Part shown: in pieces, positions 18,022-27,395 of the stretch
Layout: each line of letters starts with the position of its first letter
Numbering within the stretch: position 1 is the stretch's first letter
NCBI GenBank assembly: GCA_016718315.1
Contig: JADKDV010000005.1
Coordinates: forward strand, 620,001 to 684,000
Length of the DNA stretch: 64,000 nucleotides
Source: Candidatus Obscuribacter sp.
GTDB lineage: Bacteria; Cyanobacteriota; Vampirovibrionia; Obscuribacterales; Obscuribacteraceae
Reading direction: 5' to 3'
The notes under the pieces: model-generated
Seen by the model: only the letters and a program-made list of their open reading frames with translations
Database searches by the model: none
Told to the model about the DNA's origin: nothing
Position numbers and translations under genes: made by a program

Positions 18022-19497
18022 ATGATTTTTAAGTCACGCCTTTGCAGGTGCTGGCTCGCTATGAGCGTGCCCCTGGTTTCAGCTGCATTTTTTTGTTGTC
18101 CCTCTGCTCACAGTCAGGATGCCTTTGGCTGGGGACCCGGAGGTAATTGGACAACTGTTATTGGGGTGAATGAATCTGGCTCAGGTGGTGACTCTGAGCA
18201 GATTGGCGTCGATAGTTTTGGTAGTGGTCCTGGTCCCGAGGAGGGCACGGCACCATATTTAGAGGGTGCGACCAATGGCACAATCTATCAGTCTGAAGAG
18301 TTTGGCATGCGCTCTCAAATGCCTGATGGCAGGCTGATGCTCGGTCAATCGCTATGCGACTTGAGTACTCAGGAAGTGGCGGCTGATGAAGAGATTCCAC
18401 CGCCTGATTTTCCGCCTATGCCAAAGAAGATCTCAATACTCAAAGAAGTAAGTGAACAAGCACAGCGCAGATTGGCTGAGCACAAAAATTTGCTGGAAGA
18501 ATTTGAAAGTGACGAAGAGCCTCGTCCTCTGGGCACTCAGCGCAGCAGTGTGTATGCGGGCAAATTGACTGACGCCGAAATCGCCGCTGATAATGCCAGA
18601 AAAGCTAGGTATGCCAGGCAGTACAGTGTCAGTCGTGAGACTCTAATGCGCTCACAAAAGGTGGATACTGAGAGCGCCAACAATCCCGATTTTACTGCGC
18701 GTGTAGCAGCACTGAGCCTCAAGTATCGTCATGATCAAAATAATCAAAACGCTTTTGAACGTGCGCGCGAATTACTAAATAAAAAGCCTGTGTCTCCTGA
18801 TCAGGAGGTGGAGAATTTGACTAAGTTTAAAGAAGCTATCAGTGCTGTAAAGACAAGCAGTGCTACTCCCATGCAAAGGCAAAAACTTGCCGAAAAGCTG
18901 GAAGCACAGGGCAAATGGTATGACGCTCTCGTGGAACGTTTACGCGTGGTTGATATGCTCGATGATGGACCTTCGCGTTTTTATCTTGCTCGCGTTTATC
19001 AAAACATCGGAGAGCATAAACTTGCCTTTGAAACTCTGCGCGATGCTGTCTCCAAAGATTGGAGTGCAGATGAAAAGCCACTTTTAAAAGAGTGCCATCT
19101 GCTCATGGGTGAGTCTCTGTTTACATCCGCGCGTGAAGCGCGCAAAGAAGGGCGTGCTGACATCAATATGTTGCGCTTGCGCAATGCTTCAGTATCGTTC
19201 AGGCGAGCTGCAACCATGGACCCATCAGATCATCGTGGTGCTAATGGGCTGCTCAAAGTAGCTAAAGAAGCCTGTGCTATTGATGCTAGTTTTGACAATA
19301 ACTTGATGCTGGGCGGTGCCTATGTGCTGCTCGGCGATCTGGAGCGGGCAAAAATGGCTTACGATGAATGTCAGGCAATTGCACCTGATGATGTCAGGCT
19401 CAAGCACGCCAGGCTGATTTGTCAACTCAGGGAGCACACACGTAGCTACGTGCCTCAGCCAGAGACGCGGGTTGCCGCAAAGTTGCGCAAACCATAG
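18022..19497 (+). CDS. Exported TPR protein
   Basis: 491 residues from ATG 18022 (GGAG five bases upstream). A signal peptide ends near SAHSQD. The N-terminal third is Gly/Ser/Pro-rich and acidic. The C-terminal half, from about residue 285, has TPR units (GKWYDALVERLRVVDMLDDG, FYLARVYQNIGEHKLAFETL, NLMLGGAYVLLGDLERAKMAY). Probably a periplasmic scaffold. No enzymatic domain seen. An open frame to 17986 exists but adds residues ahead of the signal peptide. Confidence 0.78.
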   Translation: MIFKSRLCRCWLAMSVPLVSAAFFCCPSAHSQDAFGWGPGGNWTTVIGVNESGSGGDSEQIGVDSFGSGPGPEEGTAPYLEGATNGTIYQSEEFGMRSQMPDGRLMLGQSLCDLSTQEVAADEEIPPPDFPPMPKKISILKEVSEQAQRRLAEHKNLLEEFESDEEPRPLGTQRSSVYAGKLTDAEIAADNARKARYARQYSVSRETLMRSQKVDTESANNPDFTARVAALSLKYRHDQNNQNAFERARELLNKKPVSPDQEVENLTKFKEAISAVKTSSATPMQRQKLAEKLEAQGKWYDALVERLRVVDMLDDGPSRFYLARVYQNIGEHKLAFETLRDAVSKDWSADEKPLLKECHLLMGESLFTSAREARKEGRADINMLRLRNASVSFRRAATMDPSDHRGANGLLKVAKEACAIDASFDNNLMLGGAYVLLGDLERAKMAYDECQAIAPDDVRLKHARLICQLREHTRSYVPQPETRVAAKLRKP

Positions 19498-19573
19498 ACA
19501 TAAATAGAGACCCGCTGCCTTACCTCAACGGAACTCCATTTAATTCACCCTGGAGGTCGCCGGGGCAAAGGCT

Positions 19574-20080
19574 TTAAAGTTTGATTTTGCCGTGCTCTGC
19601 GCCTTCGTTTTCGTAGCGCTCGCCTTTGACAACAGCTTTTGCCAGCCCGATAAGCTCAACAATGGCTCCACTTGGCGCGTCCCAGTATTCTGCAAAAGTC
19701 GGGGTCACCTTGATGATACCGATATTGCGATCGTCTGGTCCTTTAGGAAACCAGGCTTTGAGTGTGGGATTCCACAGCTCATGCACTTTGTGCGGATCTT
19801 TGATCTCGCAGGCGGTGCCGGATACTGAGACGTATTTTTGACTGCCGGATTCCATAAAGGACAGGCAGACTTGGTGGTGTCTGTTTACTTCGGTGACTTT
19901 TGGTGCCCAGCAATCGGTTAACATCCATATATTGTTGTCTGCATCAAACTGTTGAATTGCCATTGGTCTGCTGCGCATGGAGCCGTCTTCAGCAGTAGTC
20001 GTCAGCATAGCTGTGCTTATGCCTTTTAGCAGCTCGCGCATTTTACTGTACGAGTCTCCGCTAAATTCCTGATTATTCAT
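19574..20080 (-). CDS. Pyridoxamine 5'-phosphate oxidase-like FMN protein (general stress protein 26 type)
   Basis: 168 residues, split-barrel flavin-binding fold: AMLTTTAEDGSMRSRPMAIQ, then FDADNNIWMLTD, HHQVCLSFMES, YVSVSGTACEI and the terminal ITPTFAEYWDAPSG-like block. This matches the pyridox_oxase_2 / GSP26 group, which bind FMN or F420 and are linked to stress. It is not a true PdxH. GAGGC precedes ATG 20080. Convergent with the TPR gene upstream. Confidence 0.88.
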   Translation of the reverse strand: MNNQEFSGDSYSKMRELLKGISTAMLTTTAEDGSMRSRPMAIQQFDADNNIWMLTDCWAPKVTEVNRHHQVCLSFMESGSQKYVSVSGTACEIKDPHKVHELWNPTLKAWFPKGPDDRNIGIIKVTPTFAEYWDAPSGAIVELIGLAKAVVKGERYENEGAEHGKIKL

Positions 20081-20308
20081 GCCATTGCCTCTTCATTTTG
20101 ATAACTTTGACTTTTAAATGGCGTTTTGCCTAAAAGTACTGATGGTGATAAGGCGGCGTCGGACAAAATTAGTTCCTTTGTCAGCAAACCTACGTCTGTT
20201 AGTGTCCCATTGGGCTGCTTTGCTACCGCACTGGTCGGTATAAAACAATTAAGTAGAAATAGCCGAATATGGAGTGGCAGGAGCGTATATCTGGTGATAT
20301 CATGTTCA

Positions 20309-20328
20309 TTAACCGGCCAGTCGGTCAA
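20309..20328. promoter_or_regulatory. Candidate TetR operator
   Basis: TTAACCG-N6-CGGTCAA, a seven-base inverted repeat with one mismatch, lies about 50 bp before the diiron-protein gene whose operon includes a TetR regulator. Size and symmetry are those of TetR-family operators. Autoregulation is inferred. Confidence 0.5.
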
Positions 20329-20381
20329 TTAATGATTCGTTCTAGCCGTTCGGATTCTTTGTTGCATCTGCATCTATATCT

Positions 20382-21539
20382 ATGGGATTAAAAGCTATGG
20401 CAATCAAACAGCGTCATTCTTCTACCAAGGTCATTGACCCGCCCACTATCCCCTCGCCAGAGGATGTGCACAAGCGCATCGGCAAGCACATATTGCCTCC
20501 CAATGTCCTCGATAAGATGCCCAATCCTGAGGAGCTAATCCTCAAGAGTGAGATTGCGCCTAAGATTACCGACCGCCTCAATCTATTTCCTTTTGACTGG
20601 CGTGTTGAGACCCCTCGTTTGATGCAAATCTATGAAGATAGTCGCAACCCTGGTTGGTCTCCCAGTCAACTGCCCTGGGATACATTAGATGTAGAGTCCA
20701 TGACTCTGGATCAGCGCTACGCTATTTCTTATTGGTTTGCTCTGCTCTCTGTCTTTGACGCATCTGGCCCCGCTGTTTTTGCCAGAGCAATGATCCATGC
20801 CTATGAGACTCACGAAGAAGATGCTATCCGCAAATGCTTCTTTAGTGTCGCTCGCGACGAAATGAACCACGAAGAAGTTTGCGGTCGCGCCATAACTTTG
20901 CTTACACCCAATGGTCCTCTTAATCACGATCCGCAGACTACTTTGGGCAAGCTGGCTCGCAACAACATCCAGTGGCTCTATCACAACGGTGCACGCTACT
21001 GGAATGGCTACAAAAAAGCTGTTGAGCACTATCCGATGGCAATTTTGTTCAGCTCCTTCCTCTTTGGTGAAGTCGCTTCTTCCACGCTATTTCATAGCAT
21101 GTACGAATCCACCACAATACCTGTCTTTAAAGAAGCATTTAAAAATATCGGTCGTGATGAAGGCCGCCACCTGAGCTTCTGTCTGGCTCTGCTCAAAGAA
21201 ATGATGCCCAAGCTGACAGAAGAAGAGAAAGACACTATCACTAAGCAATTCAGAGCTGGTTTTATTTTCCTCTCTGGCATTTTGTTTGAGCCCCCAGCTG
21301 AGTTTTGGGATCTGCCTGAGACATTTATTCCAGCGCAAAGATTGCTCGAAGAAAAGGCGCGCGAAGTGGGCTTTGGAGTGCTCTCGCTGGAGCAGCGCAA
21401 AGCTAACTGGCGTACTGCTGTTGTCCGTCTCAAAACTATCGTTGAGCCGCATGGTATCAAATTCCCCGCTTTGCCTGAGATTGATGTCGATGGTGAGAGC
21501 GTAGCTTTTGATAGCGACAAAATCATCCCGATATTTTAA
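20382..21539 (+). CDS. Ferritin-like diiron protein, second copy
   Basis: 385 residues (an internal ATG at 20397 would give 380). Diiron ligands: E160 and H163 (RDEMNHEE), E230 (LFGEVASS), E260 and H263 (RDEGRHLSF). The fourth carboxylate that should precede helix two is not an obvious Glu; D126 or a Glu in YETHEED is a candidate. Related in fold and size to 13083-14246 but divergent in sequence. The TetR gene starts 4 bp after the stop, so the operon is probably self-regulated. Likely an oxygenase or desaturase; substrate unknown. Confidence 0.83.
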   Translation: MGLKAMAIKQRHSSTKVIDPPTIPSPEDVHKRIGKHILPPNVLDKMPNPEELILKSEIAPKITDRLNLFPFDWRVETPRLMQIYEDSRNPGWSPSQLPWDTLDVESMTLDQRYAISYWFALLSVFDASGPAVFARAMIHAYETHEEDAIRKCFFSVARDEMNHEEVCGRAITLLTPNGPLNHDPQTTLGKLARNNIQWLYHNGARYWNGYKKAVEHYPMAILFSSFLFGEVASSTLFHSMYESTTIPVFKEAFKNIGRDEGRHLSFCLALLKEMMPKLTEEEKDTITKQFRAGFIFLSGILFEPPAEFWDLPETFIPAQRLLEEKAREVGFGVLSLEQRKANWRTAVVRLKTIVEPHGIKFPALPEIDVDGESVAFDSDKIIPIF

Positions 21540-21543
21540 GTAG

Positions 21544-22149
21544 ATGGTCAGACCACGCGCCGACAACTATCAAGAGAGGCGCACTGAGATACTGGACGCG
21601 GCGGCAGCGATGTTTGCTGAGCGTGGCTTTGATGGTACTTCTATCTCAGCCATAGCACTCAAATGCGGAGTATCAAAGGCGCTGCTCTATCATTACTTTG
21701 CTTCCAAAGAAGAAATCCTCTACGAGATGCTTGTGGCTCACTGTCACTATCTTGTGGCTTCTGCAAAAGCAGTACTCAAAGAAAGTGATGACGCCCAAAC
21801 GCAGCTTGCCTGTGTGATTGGGGAGCTTATCAGTCTCTATATGGAGTCGCAAGACAAGCATATTGCCTTGATGAATAACCTCAAAGCGCTTTCGCCTGAG
21901 CAGCAAAAGACTGTCAAGGAACTCGAACGTAAGCTCGTACAAATTATCAAAAGTATTGTGGCTAAGTTGCGTCCTGACTTATCTGAGCCATTGCAAACAT
22001 CGCTCACTATGTATCTGATGGGTGCAATAAACTGGACTTATACCTGGTTCAAACCGCAAGGTGCTGTAAGCTCAGAGCAGTTTGCGCAGCTTGCTACTAC
22101 CATGTTTTTGGATGGCTTGCACAAGGCGGAGCTGCCTCAATCTAAATAG
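21544..22149 (+). CDS. TetR/AcrR-family transcriptional regulator
   Basis: 201 residues. The N-terminal helix-turn-helix is complete: ILDAAAAMFAERGFDGTSIS, then IALKCGVSKALLYHYFASKEEIL. The C-terminal ligand domain resembles TetR_C of the AcrR/FadR-like type. It follows the diiron gene by 4 bp and is probably co-transcribed. The inverted repeat at 20309-20328 is its likely operator. Fatty acyl or aromatic ligands are common in this subfamily, which would suit an oxygenase operon. Confidence 0.93.
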   Translation: MVRPRADNYQERRTEILDAAAAMFAERGFDGTSISAIALKCGVSKALLYHYFASKEEILYEMLVAHCHYLVASAKAVLKESDDAQTQLACVIGELISLYMESQDKHIALMNNLKALSPEQQKTVKELERKLVQIIKSIVAKLRPDLSEPLQTSLTMYLMGAINWTYTWFKPQGAVSSEQFAQLATTMFLDGLHKAELPQSK

Positions 22150-22176
22150 ACGGCGTTTTAGCAGGTGCTTTTGACA

Positions 22177-23697
22177 ATGCAATTTAAACTAGATCGCTAT
22201 GCCCTTTGCACTTTGTTTGTGCTGAGTATTGGCGTTGTCAGTCCGGTCCGGGTGTTTGCCGAAGGTGAAGACGATGTCTCCGCCTTTGGTCGCTTTACTG
22301 TGCGGCCGCCTGTGCATGGCACTAAGCCAACTAAAACATCGACAGCGTATACGTATGATCAACCAAAGGAATTTTTAGCTGAGTTATATCCTAACAACAG
22401 CGCTGTCCTGGACACATTGAGGCGCGAGTACGAACGACAGGGCAACTGGCGCAAAGCACTGGAATATCACAAAAGATATGGTGCGGTGGTCAAGCCCGGA
22501 GTGTTGGCTCAAGTAAATGCAAAGGCTGTGGACCTCAGTAAAGATGGTCTTTATATGGGCACACTTGGCTTTTATGAATTGCAAACCGGTGATTATCAAA
22601 GTGCTGTGAGAGACTTGACTACAGCTCTTGAGCTTTTGCCCAATTGGTCCAAAGCCCTTAAAAATAGAGCAGCTGCTTACGTCAAACTCGGTAAATTTGA
22701 TCTGGCCAAAAAGGATCAAGAACGTCTCCAGGAGCTTATTAAGTCGGGCAAAGGCGTGAGCAATTATACCTATCAGTCTGAACTCGCCCGAGTCAATCAA
22801 GATAGGCAAAGGCAATCAGGACAGTTTGAAGTCAGTGTCGCCAACGGTTTGTCCGCGCTTAAAAAAAATCCGAGCAATCAATATGTGTTGCTCCATCTCG
22901 TCAGTACTTACCTCAATATGGGCGAATATCAAAAGGCTCTAGTCTATTGCCAAAAATTGGTAGCACTCTCACCTGGCAATGCAGCTGTGAAAAAATTGGC
23001 GGACTATCTAGGGCCTTTAGCCAAAAAAGGTCCACCTGCCTATGGTGACTTGTCAGTGCTCGATAAGCCACCTGTCAGTATGATTATCACTTTAGTTGAT
23101 GGCAAAAAAACAATTGTGCCGGCCTCAAAATTTGCCTCTATGCACAAAGGCGATGCCCGGGTATACGATGCTATTGCAGTCAAACTCTGGCAACTATCAA
23201 GGGTAAAAGAGTCTGATGCTGAGCTAGAAAAAATGCTCTTGGTCAATCAAACAGACTTATCTCTGCTCAGGCAAAAAGTACAAACCAGTGAGGCGTTGCA
23301 TCTGTATCAGGACGTCGAAGACTATGCCACTGCTTATCTGGAGCAAGCTGCTGCTGACAGCAATAATTTGCTCAATCCTGATACTATCCAATACATTTAC
23401 ACGGTCCGCAAAAAAGCTCGAGCAGACCGCGGTGACTATGCTAAAGCTATTGCTGATTGCAATGTCTTGCTTAAGTTTGATCCCACATCGGCAGAAGTAT
23501 TTAGGGACCGGGCTGACTACAATATGAAACTTGCAAAATATGAACTGGCAGTGGCAGACTATACCCAGTCAATTAAATACGATGATACCAAAACCAGTCC
23601 TAACTATCGTCTGCGTGCTAAGGCGTATGAGAAGCTAAAAAAGTTTGACCTGGCTAAGCGAGACACTGATACTGCCAACAAACTGGACAAAGAATAG
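22177..23697 (+). CDS. Exported TPR protein
   Basis: 506 residues from ATG 22177 (GCAGG upstream; a GTG at 22165 is possible). Signal peptide ends near VRVFAEG. At least seven TPR units, for example GTLGFYELQTGDYQSAVRDL, NRAAAYVKLGKFDLAKKDQE and RDRADYNMKLAKYELAVADY near the C terminus. Likely periplasmic scaffold. It starts 27 bp after the TetR gene and may be read from the same promoter. Confidence 0.8.
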   Translation: MQFKLDRYALCTLFVLSIGVVSPVRVFAEGEDDVSAFGRFTVRPPVHGTKPTKTSTAYTYDQPKEFLAELYPNNSAVLDTLRREYERQGNWRKALEYHKRYGAVVKPGVLAQVNAKAVDLSKDGLYMGTLGFYELQTGDYQSAVRDLTTALELLPNWSKALKNRAAAYVKLGKFDLAKKDQERLQELIKSGKGVSNYTYQSELARVNQDRQRQSGQFEVSVANGLSALKKNPSNQYVLLHLVSTYLNMGEYQKALVYCQKLVALSPGNAAVKKLADYLGPLAKKGPPAYGDLSVLDKPPVSMIITLVDGKKTIVPASKFASMHKGDARVYDAIAVKLWQLSRVKESDAELEKMLLVNQTDLSLLRQKVQTSEALHLYQDVEDYATAYLEQAAADSNNLLNPDTIQYIYTVRKKARADRGDYAKAIADCNVLLKFDPTSAEVFRDRADYNMKLAKYELAVADYTQSIKYDDTKTSPNYRLRAKAYEKLKKFDLAKRDTDTANKLDKE

Positions 23698-23744
23698 ACG
23701 TAGATGACAATCTGCCGTGCGCAGTTTTAAACAAGGAACAAGTA

Positions 23745-25355
23745 ATGAGCCAGGAATATGATGTGATTGTGATTGGCTCAGGCATCGGTGGTCTTGCCAC
23801 AGCTAGCCTTTTAGCCCAACTCAAACATCAAAAAGTGCTTGTCTTAGAGCAGCATTTTAAGGTTGGCGGTTTTACACATACTTTTAGTCGACACAATTAC
23901 AAGTTTGATGTTGGTGTCCATTACATCGGTGAGATGCAACCCGGTAGCCGCACTCGCAAGCTCTTTGATCTGGTCTGTGGCTCAGGAGTTAATTGGCAAA
24001 AGATGCCTGAGATATTTGAAAAGTTTGTCTATCCAGACTTTACTATCGCTCTGCCATCCAGTCGTGAAGCCTATGAAGAAGTGCTCTGCAAGCAGTTTCC
24101 AGGTGAGCGCCAGGCACTACATCAATATTTTAAAGATATCAGTGCTGTCTGTCAGGCAGTGCAAGGGCGTGCCGCCGCCGGTATCATGCCGTCGCCTATT
24201 GCCAGTGCTATCAATGCTTTTAATGGCACCTATCAAACAAAAGCGATAATTTCAACCAAAGCATACATGGATGCTCAGTTTAAGGATGACAGACTAAAAG
24301 CCGCACTAGTATCTCAATGGGGTGATTATGGCTTGCCTCCATCACTTAGCGCTTTTGCTATCCATTGTCTCGTTGCTACTCACTATCTAAATGGTGGCTA
24401 CTATCCGGTGGGCTCTGCTGATAGCATTGCTACAGCAATCGTGCCACTGATTAAGCGCGCCGGCGGAGATGTGCTGGTCAATCACAAAGTCGAGCAGATA
24501 GTCGTCGAGGGTGGTATTGCCCGTGGTGTAACTGTGCGGACGGTCCAGGGCGAGACCATTAAGTACAGCGCTCGCACTGTTATCTCCAATGCCGGTTTGT
24601 TGCCCACTTATGCGCAGTTGTTGCCTGAGTCTTATAGAGTCAAGGTAGACGGCTATACTGATGAGGTTGATTCTAGCTCGGTCACACTCTATCTGGGCTT
24701 TAAGCGCAGTCCCGCCGAGCTGGGCTTTAGAGGCGAAAACCACTGGTTGCATGCTGGATATGACCATGATGCCTCTTCTGCCGCCCGCAATAATCCTGAG
24801 GGCAAGCCTGGATTTGGCTATTTGTCTTTTGCTTCGCTTAAGGACGCCAGCTCTCCATCACATACAGGTCAGGTGATTGCTCTAGCTAGCGCCAAGCCCT
24901 TTAAGCAATGGCGTGACACTGCCTGGAAAAAGCGTGGCAGTGATTATGAGCATTACAAAGAGCGCATCACTAAAAGTTTGCTCGATATGACTGAGTCTTA
25001 TTATCCTGGATTTGGTGATTTGATTGATTTTGCAGAGCTATCTACGCCACTAACAGTAGAGAGCTTTACTGGACATCCCGGTGGACGCATTTATGGGCAA
25101 CCACTTACCCCCGCTGTGATGGCCGAGCGCAGCTTTAAGCCCGATACACATGTCAAAAATCTCTATTTGACTGGCACTGATATCCTTGCTCCTGGAGTGA
25201 TTGGAGCATTTATGGGTGGTGTCTTTTGTGCTGCCCGGCTTATGGGCGCCACCGGTCTTGCTGAGATTATGCTTGACTCGACCAAGGTGGCTGCTGCCAA
25301 AAATATTGCAGCGTCTGTAGCACCAGAGTCTGACCTTGTTAATTCCATAAAATAG
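23745..25355 (+). CDS. CrtI-like FAD oxidoreductase (phytoene desaturase / retinol saturase family)
   Basis: 536 residues. The N-terminal FAD-binding motif DVIVIGSGIGGLATASLLA (GxGxxG at 11-16), the second block VLVLEQHFKVGGFTHTF, and a C-terminal FAD block (NLYLTGTDILAPGVIGAFMGG) are all present. This pattern fits the all-trans-retinol 13,14-reductase / carotenoid isomerase group, which saturate or isomerise polyenes. No other carotenoid genes are near. AAGGAACAAGTA precedes ATG 23745. Co-location with a diiron protein suggests lipid or isoprenoid modification (inference). Confidence 0.9.
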   Translation: MSQEYDVIVIGSGIGGLATASLLAQLKHQKVLVLEQHFKVGGFTHTFSRHNYKFDVGVHYIGEMQPGSRTRKLFDLVCGSGVNWQKMPEIFEKFVYPDFTIALPSSREAYEEVLCKQFPGERQALHQYFKDISAVCQAVQGRAAAGIMPSPIASAINAFNGTYQTKAIISTKAYMDAQFKDDRLKAALVSQWGDYGLPPSLSAFAIHCLVATHYLNGGYYPVGSADSIATAIVPLIKRAGGDVLVNHKVEQIVVEGGIARGVTVRTVQGETIKYSARTVISNAGLLPTYAQLLPESYRVKVDGYTDEVDSSSVTLYLGFKRSPAELGFRGENHWLHAGYDHDASSAARNNPEGKPGFGYLSFASLKDASSPSHTGQVIALASAKPFKQWRDTAWKKRGSDYEHYKERITKSLLDMTESYYPGFGDLIDFAELSTPLTVESFTGHPGGRIYGQPLTPAVMAERSFKPDTHVKNLYLTGTDILAPGVIGAFMGGVFCAARLMGATGLAEIMLDSTKVAAAKNIAASVAPESDLVNSIK

Positions 25356-25384
25356 CTGGCAAGCGTTTGGATTGCGCGTTTACA

Positions 25385-26566
25385 TCATTTGCTCGATTCA
25401 ATGCCAAACTGCTCATCAAGATCTCGCTTGTATCCTTCAGCGTCTTCGATTGCATCAGTATTAAAGGCGCCACTCTTTTTGTAAATCTCAATTGTGGTAC
25501 TAAGCAAGTCGCTAGCACGCTTTATTTCCGATATTTGTGCCGGTTTGGGTCCATACTTTTGCTGTTGAATAATTGCATCTGCCAAATTCCAGTAACTGGA
25601 ACCAAGTGCTGCCGTTGGTCTGTCTTCGAATAACTTTCGGGCTGCTGAATTTTGCTGTTGATACAGATTGACAGCTTCGTCATATTTTTTGTGGCGTAAC
25701 CAGTATTCTCCGATTGAGCTTTGTCTATCGTCAGATACTTGTGTATAAATAGGTGAGTTTGCTCCTTCTTGATCCCACTCCCCTAAGATTTTGGCTATTG
25801 TTGTGAGTGTGGTCAGTTGATATGCCGTGAGACCATCTTTGGGGTCGGGCTGAGTCTTGGAAATCTTATCTGCAAGAGTAGCCGGTGGGAATGCTTTTAT
25901 TGCTCTAATAACCATGCAGGCATAGAGTAATGAGCCTGCCTGGCTGAGGTGGTGGTCATCTGGATTGTGTAGATTAAGATCAGGGTGATGTATTTGACTA
26001 AAAGAGCTTACGTCGCCCAGGGGCAAAATTGGCATGGCTAGCTCTTGTCCAACTGAACGAAAAAATTGACTGAGCCTCGCCTGCCACCAAAATTGTCCTC
26101 TGTCTGCCGTAATCATCACACCCAGGGGTTTGCATCCAGGTGTTTTACTTATTTTTAGCAGTCGGCGAAAGGAATCAAGCGATTCATGTTGACGATTGTA
26201 GGCGGACTGAGTGCCCTCCTGTAAGATCACATAGTCCCATTTGTACTGCTTTAAAGCTTCATGAGTCTTGTCATTGGAGAGGTGTTCTCGCAGTGTAAAA
26301 CCTGGACCGGTTGCACTCTCCACCACTAGTGGTGCATCACTATAGAGCAGGCGATAGATCTTAACAAAAAGATTTGGCATGTCCTGGCCGTAAGTAAGGC
26401 TATTGCCAATGAAAAGAATCTTGGTGGCTTGTTTTGCATTACTATTGGCGTGAGTTTTTATCTCTACTTCTCTTGGTAGATTGTTGTAGTAGATAATAAA
26501 AGCAAGGAACAAGGCTGTGATTGATAGTCCTGTGTAGACTATGCTCATTATGATTTTTCGTTTCAT
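25385..26566 (-). CDS. Membrane-anchored SGNH hydrolase-like protein
   Basis: 393 residues from ATG 26566 (AGGTCAAGG upstream). An N-terminal signal anchor (IVYTGLSITALFLAFIIYY) is followed by an SGNH block with the nucleophile S56 (ILFIGNSLTYG), a Gly-containing block (ATGPGFTLREHL) and the LQEGTQSA segment. H-containing LHNPDDHHLSQAG near residue 215 is a plausible catalytic Asp/His block. The C-terminal 130 residues are helical and TPR-like (SIGEYWLRHKKYDEAVNLYQ). Probably an extracytoplasmic esterase acting on polysaccharide or lipid. It follows the methyltransferase gene by 24 bp. Confidence 0.75.
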   Translation of the reverse strand: MKRKIIMSIVYTGLSITALFLAFIIYYNNLPREVEIKTHANSNAKQATKILFIGNSLTYGQDMPNLFVKIYRLLYSDAPLVVESATGPGFTLREHLSNDKTHEALKQYKWDYVILQEGTQSAYNRQHESLDSFRRLLKISKTPGCKPLGVMITADRGQFWWQARLSQFFRSVGQELAMPILPLGDVSSFSQIHHPDLNLHNPDDHHLSQAGSLLYACMVIRAIKAFPPATLADKISKTQPDPKDGLTAYQLTTLTTIAKILGEWDQEGANSPIYTQVSDDRQSSIGEYWLRHKKYDEAVNLYQQQNSAARKLFEDRPTAALGSSYWNLADAIIQQQKYGPKPAQISEIKRASDLLSTTIEIYKKSGAFNTDAIEDAEGYKRDLDEQFGIESSK

Positions 26567-26590
26567 TTGCCTTGACCTCAGATGCAATGA

Positions 26591-27313
26591 TTAACGTGAT
26601 GCGATAAAGATCATTTCTTTTGATCTGGCTTGATCAAATGGGGAGCCATCCCAGTCACCGAATAGTAGTGAGACTGGCATGCCGTGCGCCTTAAGTCTTG
26701 ATGTGATATCCGGTGCTGTCAAAAAGCGCAGTACGCTATGCGATGTAAGTGTCTCATCGCTAAATTGATAAGAGAGATCAAAAGTCATGATGTTGCCGTC
26801 AAAGCTTTTTAAATGTCTTGATTCTTTTACTGTGCCGCCTGGCGCAACCAGATCCATTGTATAGATCCAATCACTAGCCCAGTCCCAGTCAGGGTTGCGT
26901 GACTCAAATACAAACCTGCCACCAGACTTTAGGTGATTTGCTATGTTGGCAAAGGCAGCAGTTATTTCATGGTCATCCACTAGTACCTGGAAGGCATGAC
27001 CAGTCATGATGATTAGATCAAAGCGCTTGTCCGACTTGAAGTCTTGCGCGTTTGCTTCAATCCATTCGATTTTTGGACCGTGTGGTTTTGTCCTGGCCAC
27101 GTCGAGCATCGCCGCGGCTGGATCTACACCTGTAACATTATGACCGGCTGCTGCATACCTGTCGCAAATCAGTCCAGTGCCGCAGCCGAGATCGAGTATG
27201 TCCATTTTGTCTCTGTCTGCCAGAGCTAGATAAAAGTCTCTGTCCTCAGACCAGGGGCTGTCGTAGTCATAGAGCGCTGCAAGTTTAGCGCTAGTGTAGT
27301 GATTGTCTGGCAA
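26591..27313 (-). CDS. Class I SAM-dependent methyltransferase
   Basis: 240 residues, cytosolic. Motif I DILDLGCGTGLICDR, motif II VTGVDPAAAMLDVA, motif IV FDLIIMTGHAFQVL and a LKSGGRFVFESRNP block place it in Methyltransf_25/11. The C-terminal part (FLTAPDITSRLKAHGMPV, LFGDWDGSPFDQ) is like small-molecule methyltransferases of the YcgJ/UbiE-like group. Substrate unknown. It sits immediately upstream of the SGNH hydrolase on the same strand. Confidence 0.9.
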   Translation of the reverse strand: MPDNHYTSAKLAALYDYDSPWSEDRDFYLALADRDKMDILDLGCGTGLICDRYAAAGHNVTGVDPAAAMLDVARTKPHGPKIEWIEANAQDFKSDKRFDLIIMTGHAFQVLVDDHEITAAFANIANHLKSGGRFVFESRNPDWDWASDWIYTMDLVAPGGTVKESRHLKSFDGNIMTFDLSYQFSDETLTSHSVLRFLTAPDITSRLKAHGMPVSLLFGDWDGSPFDQARSKEMIFIASR

Positions 27314-27395
27314 TTCGATTTCCTTAATTCAACGGTTTCTGGCTTTTACAGTGTGTTTTGTTATCATCAATAGCTAGTGTGCCATTGACTGGTGT

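Noticed and set aside
20077..20328. Minus-strand 83-residue frame before the PPOX-like gene, with ATGA overlap
   Set aside because: Composition looks random, no ribosome binding site, no domain, and it runs through the intergenic operator region.
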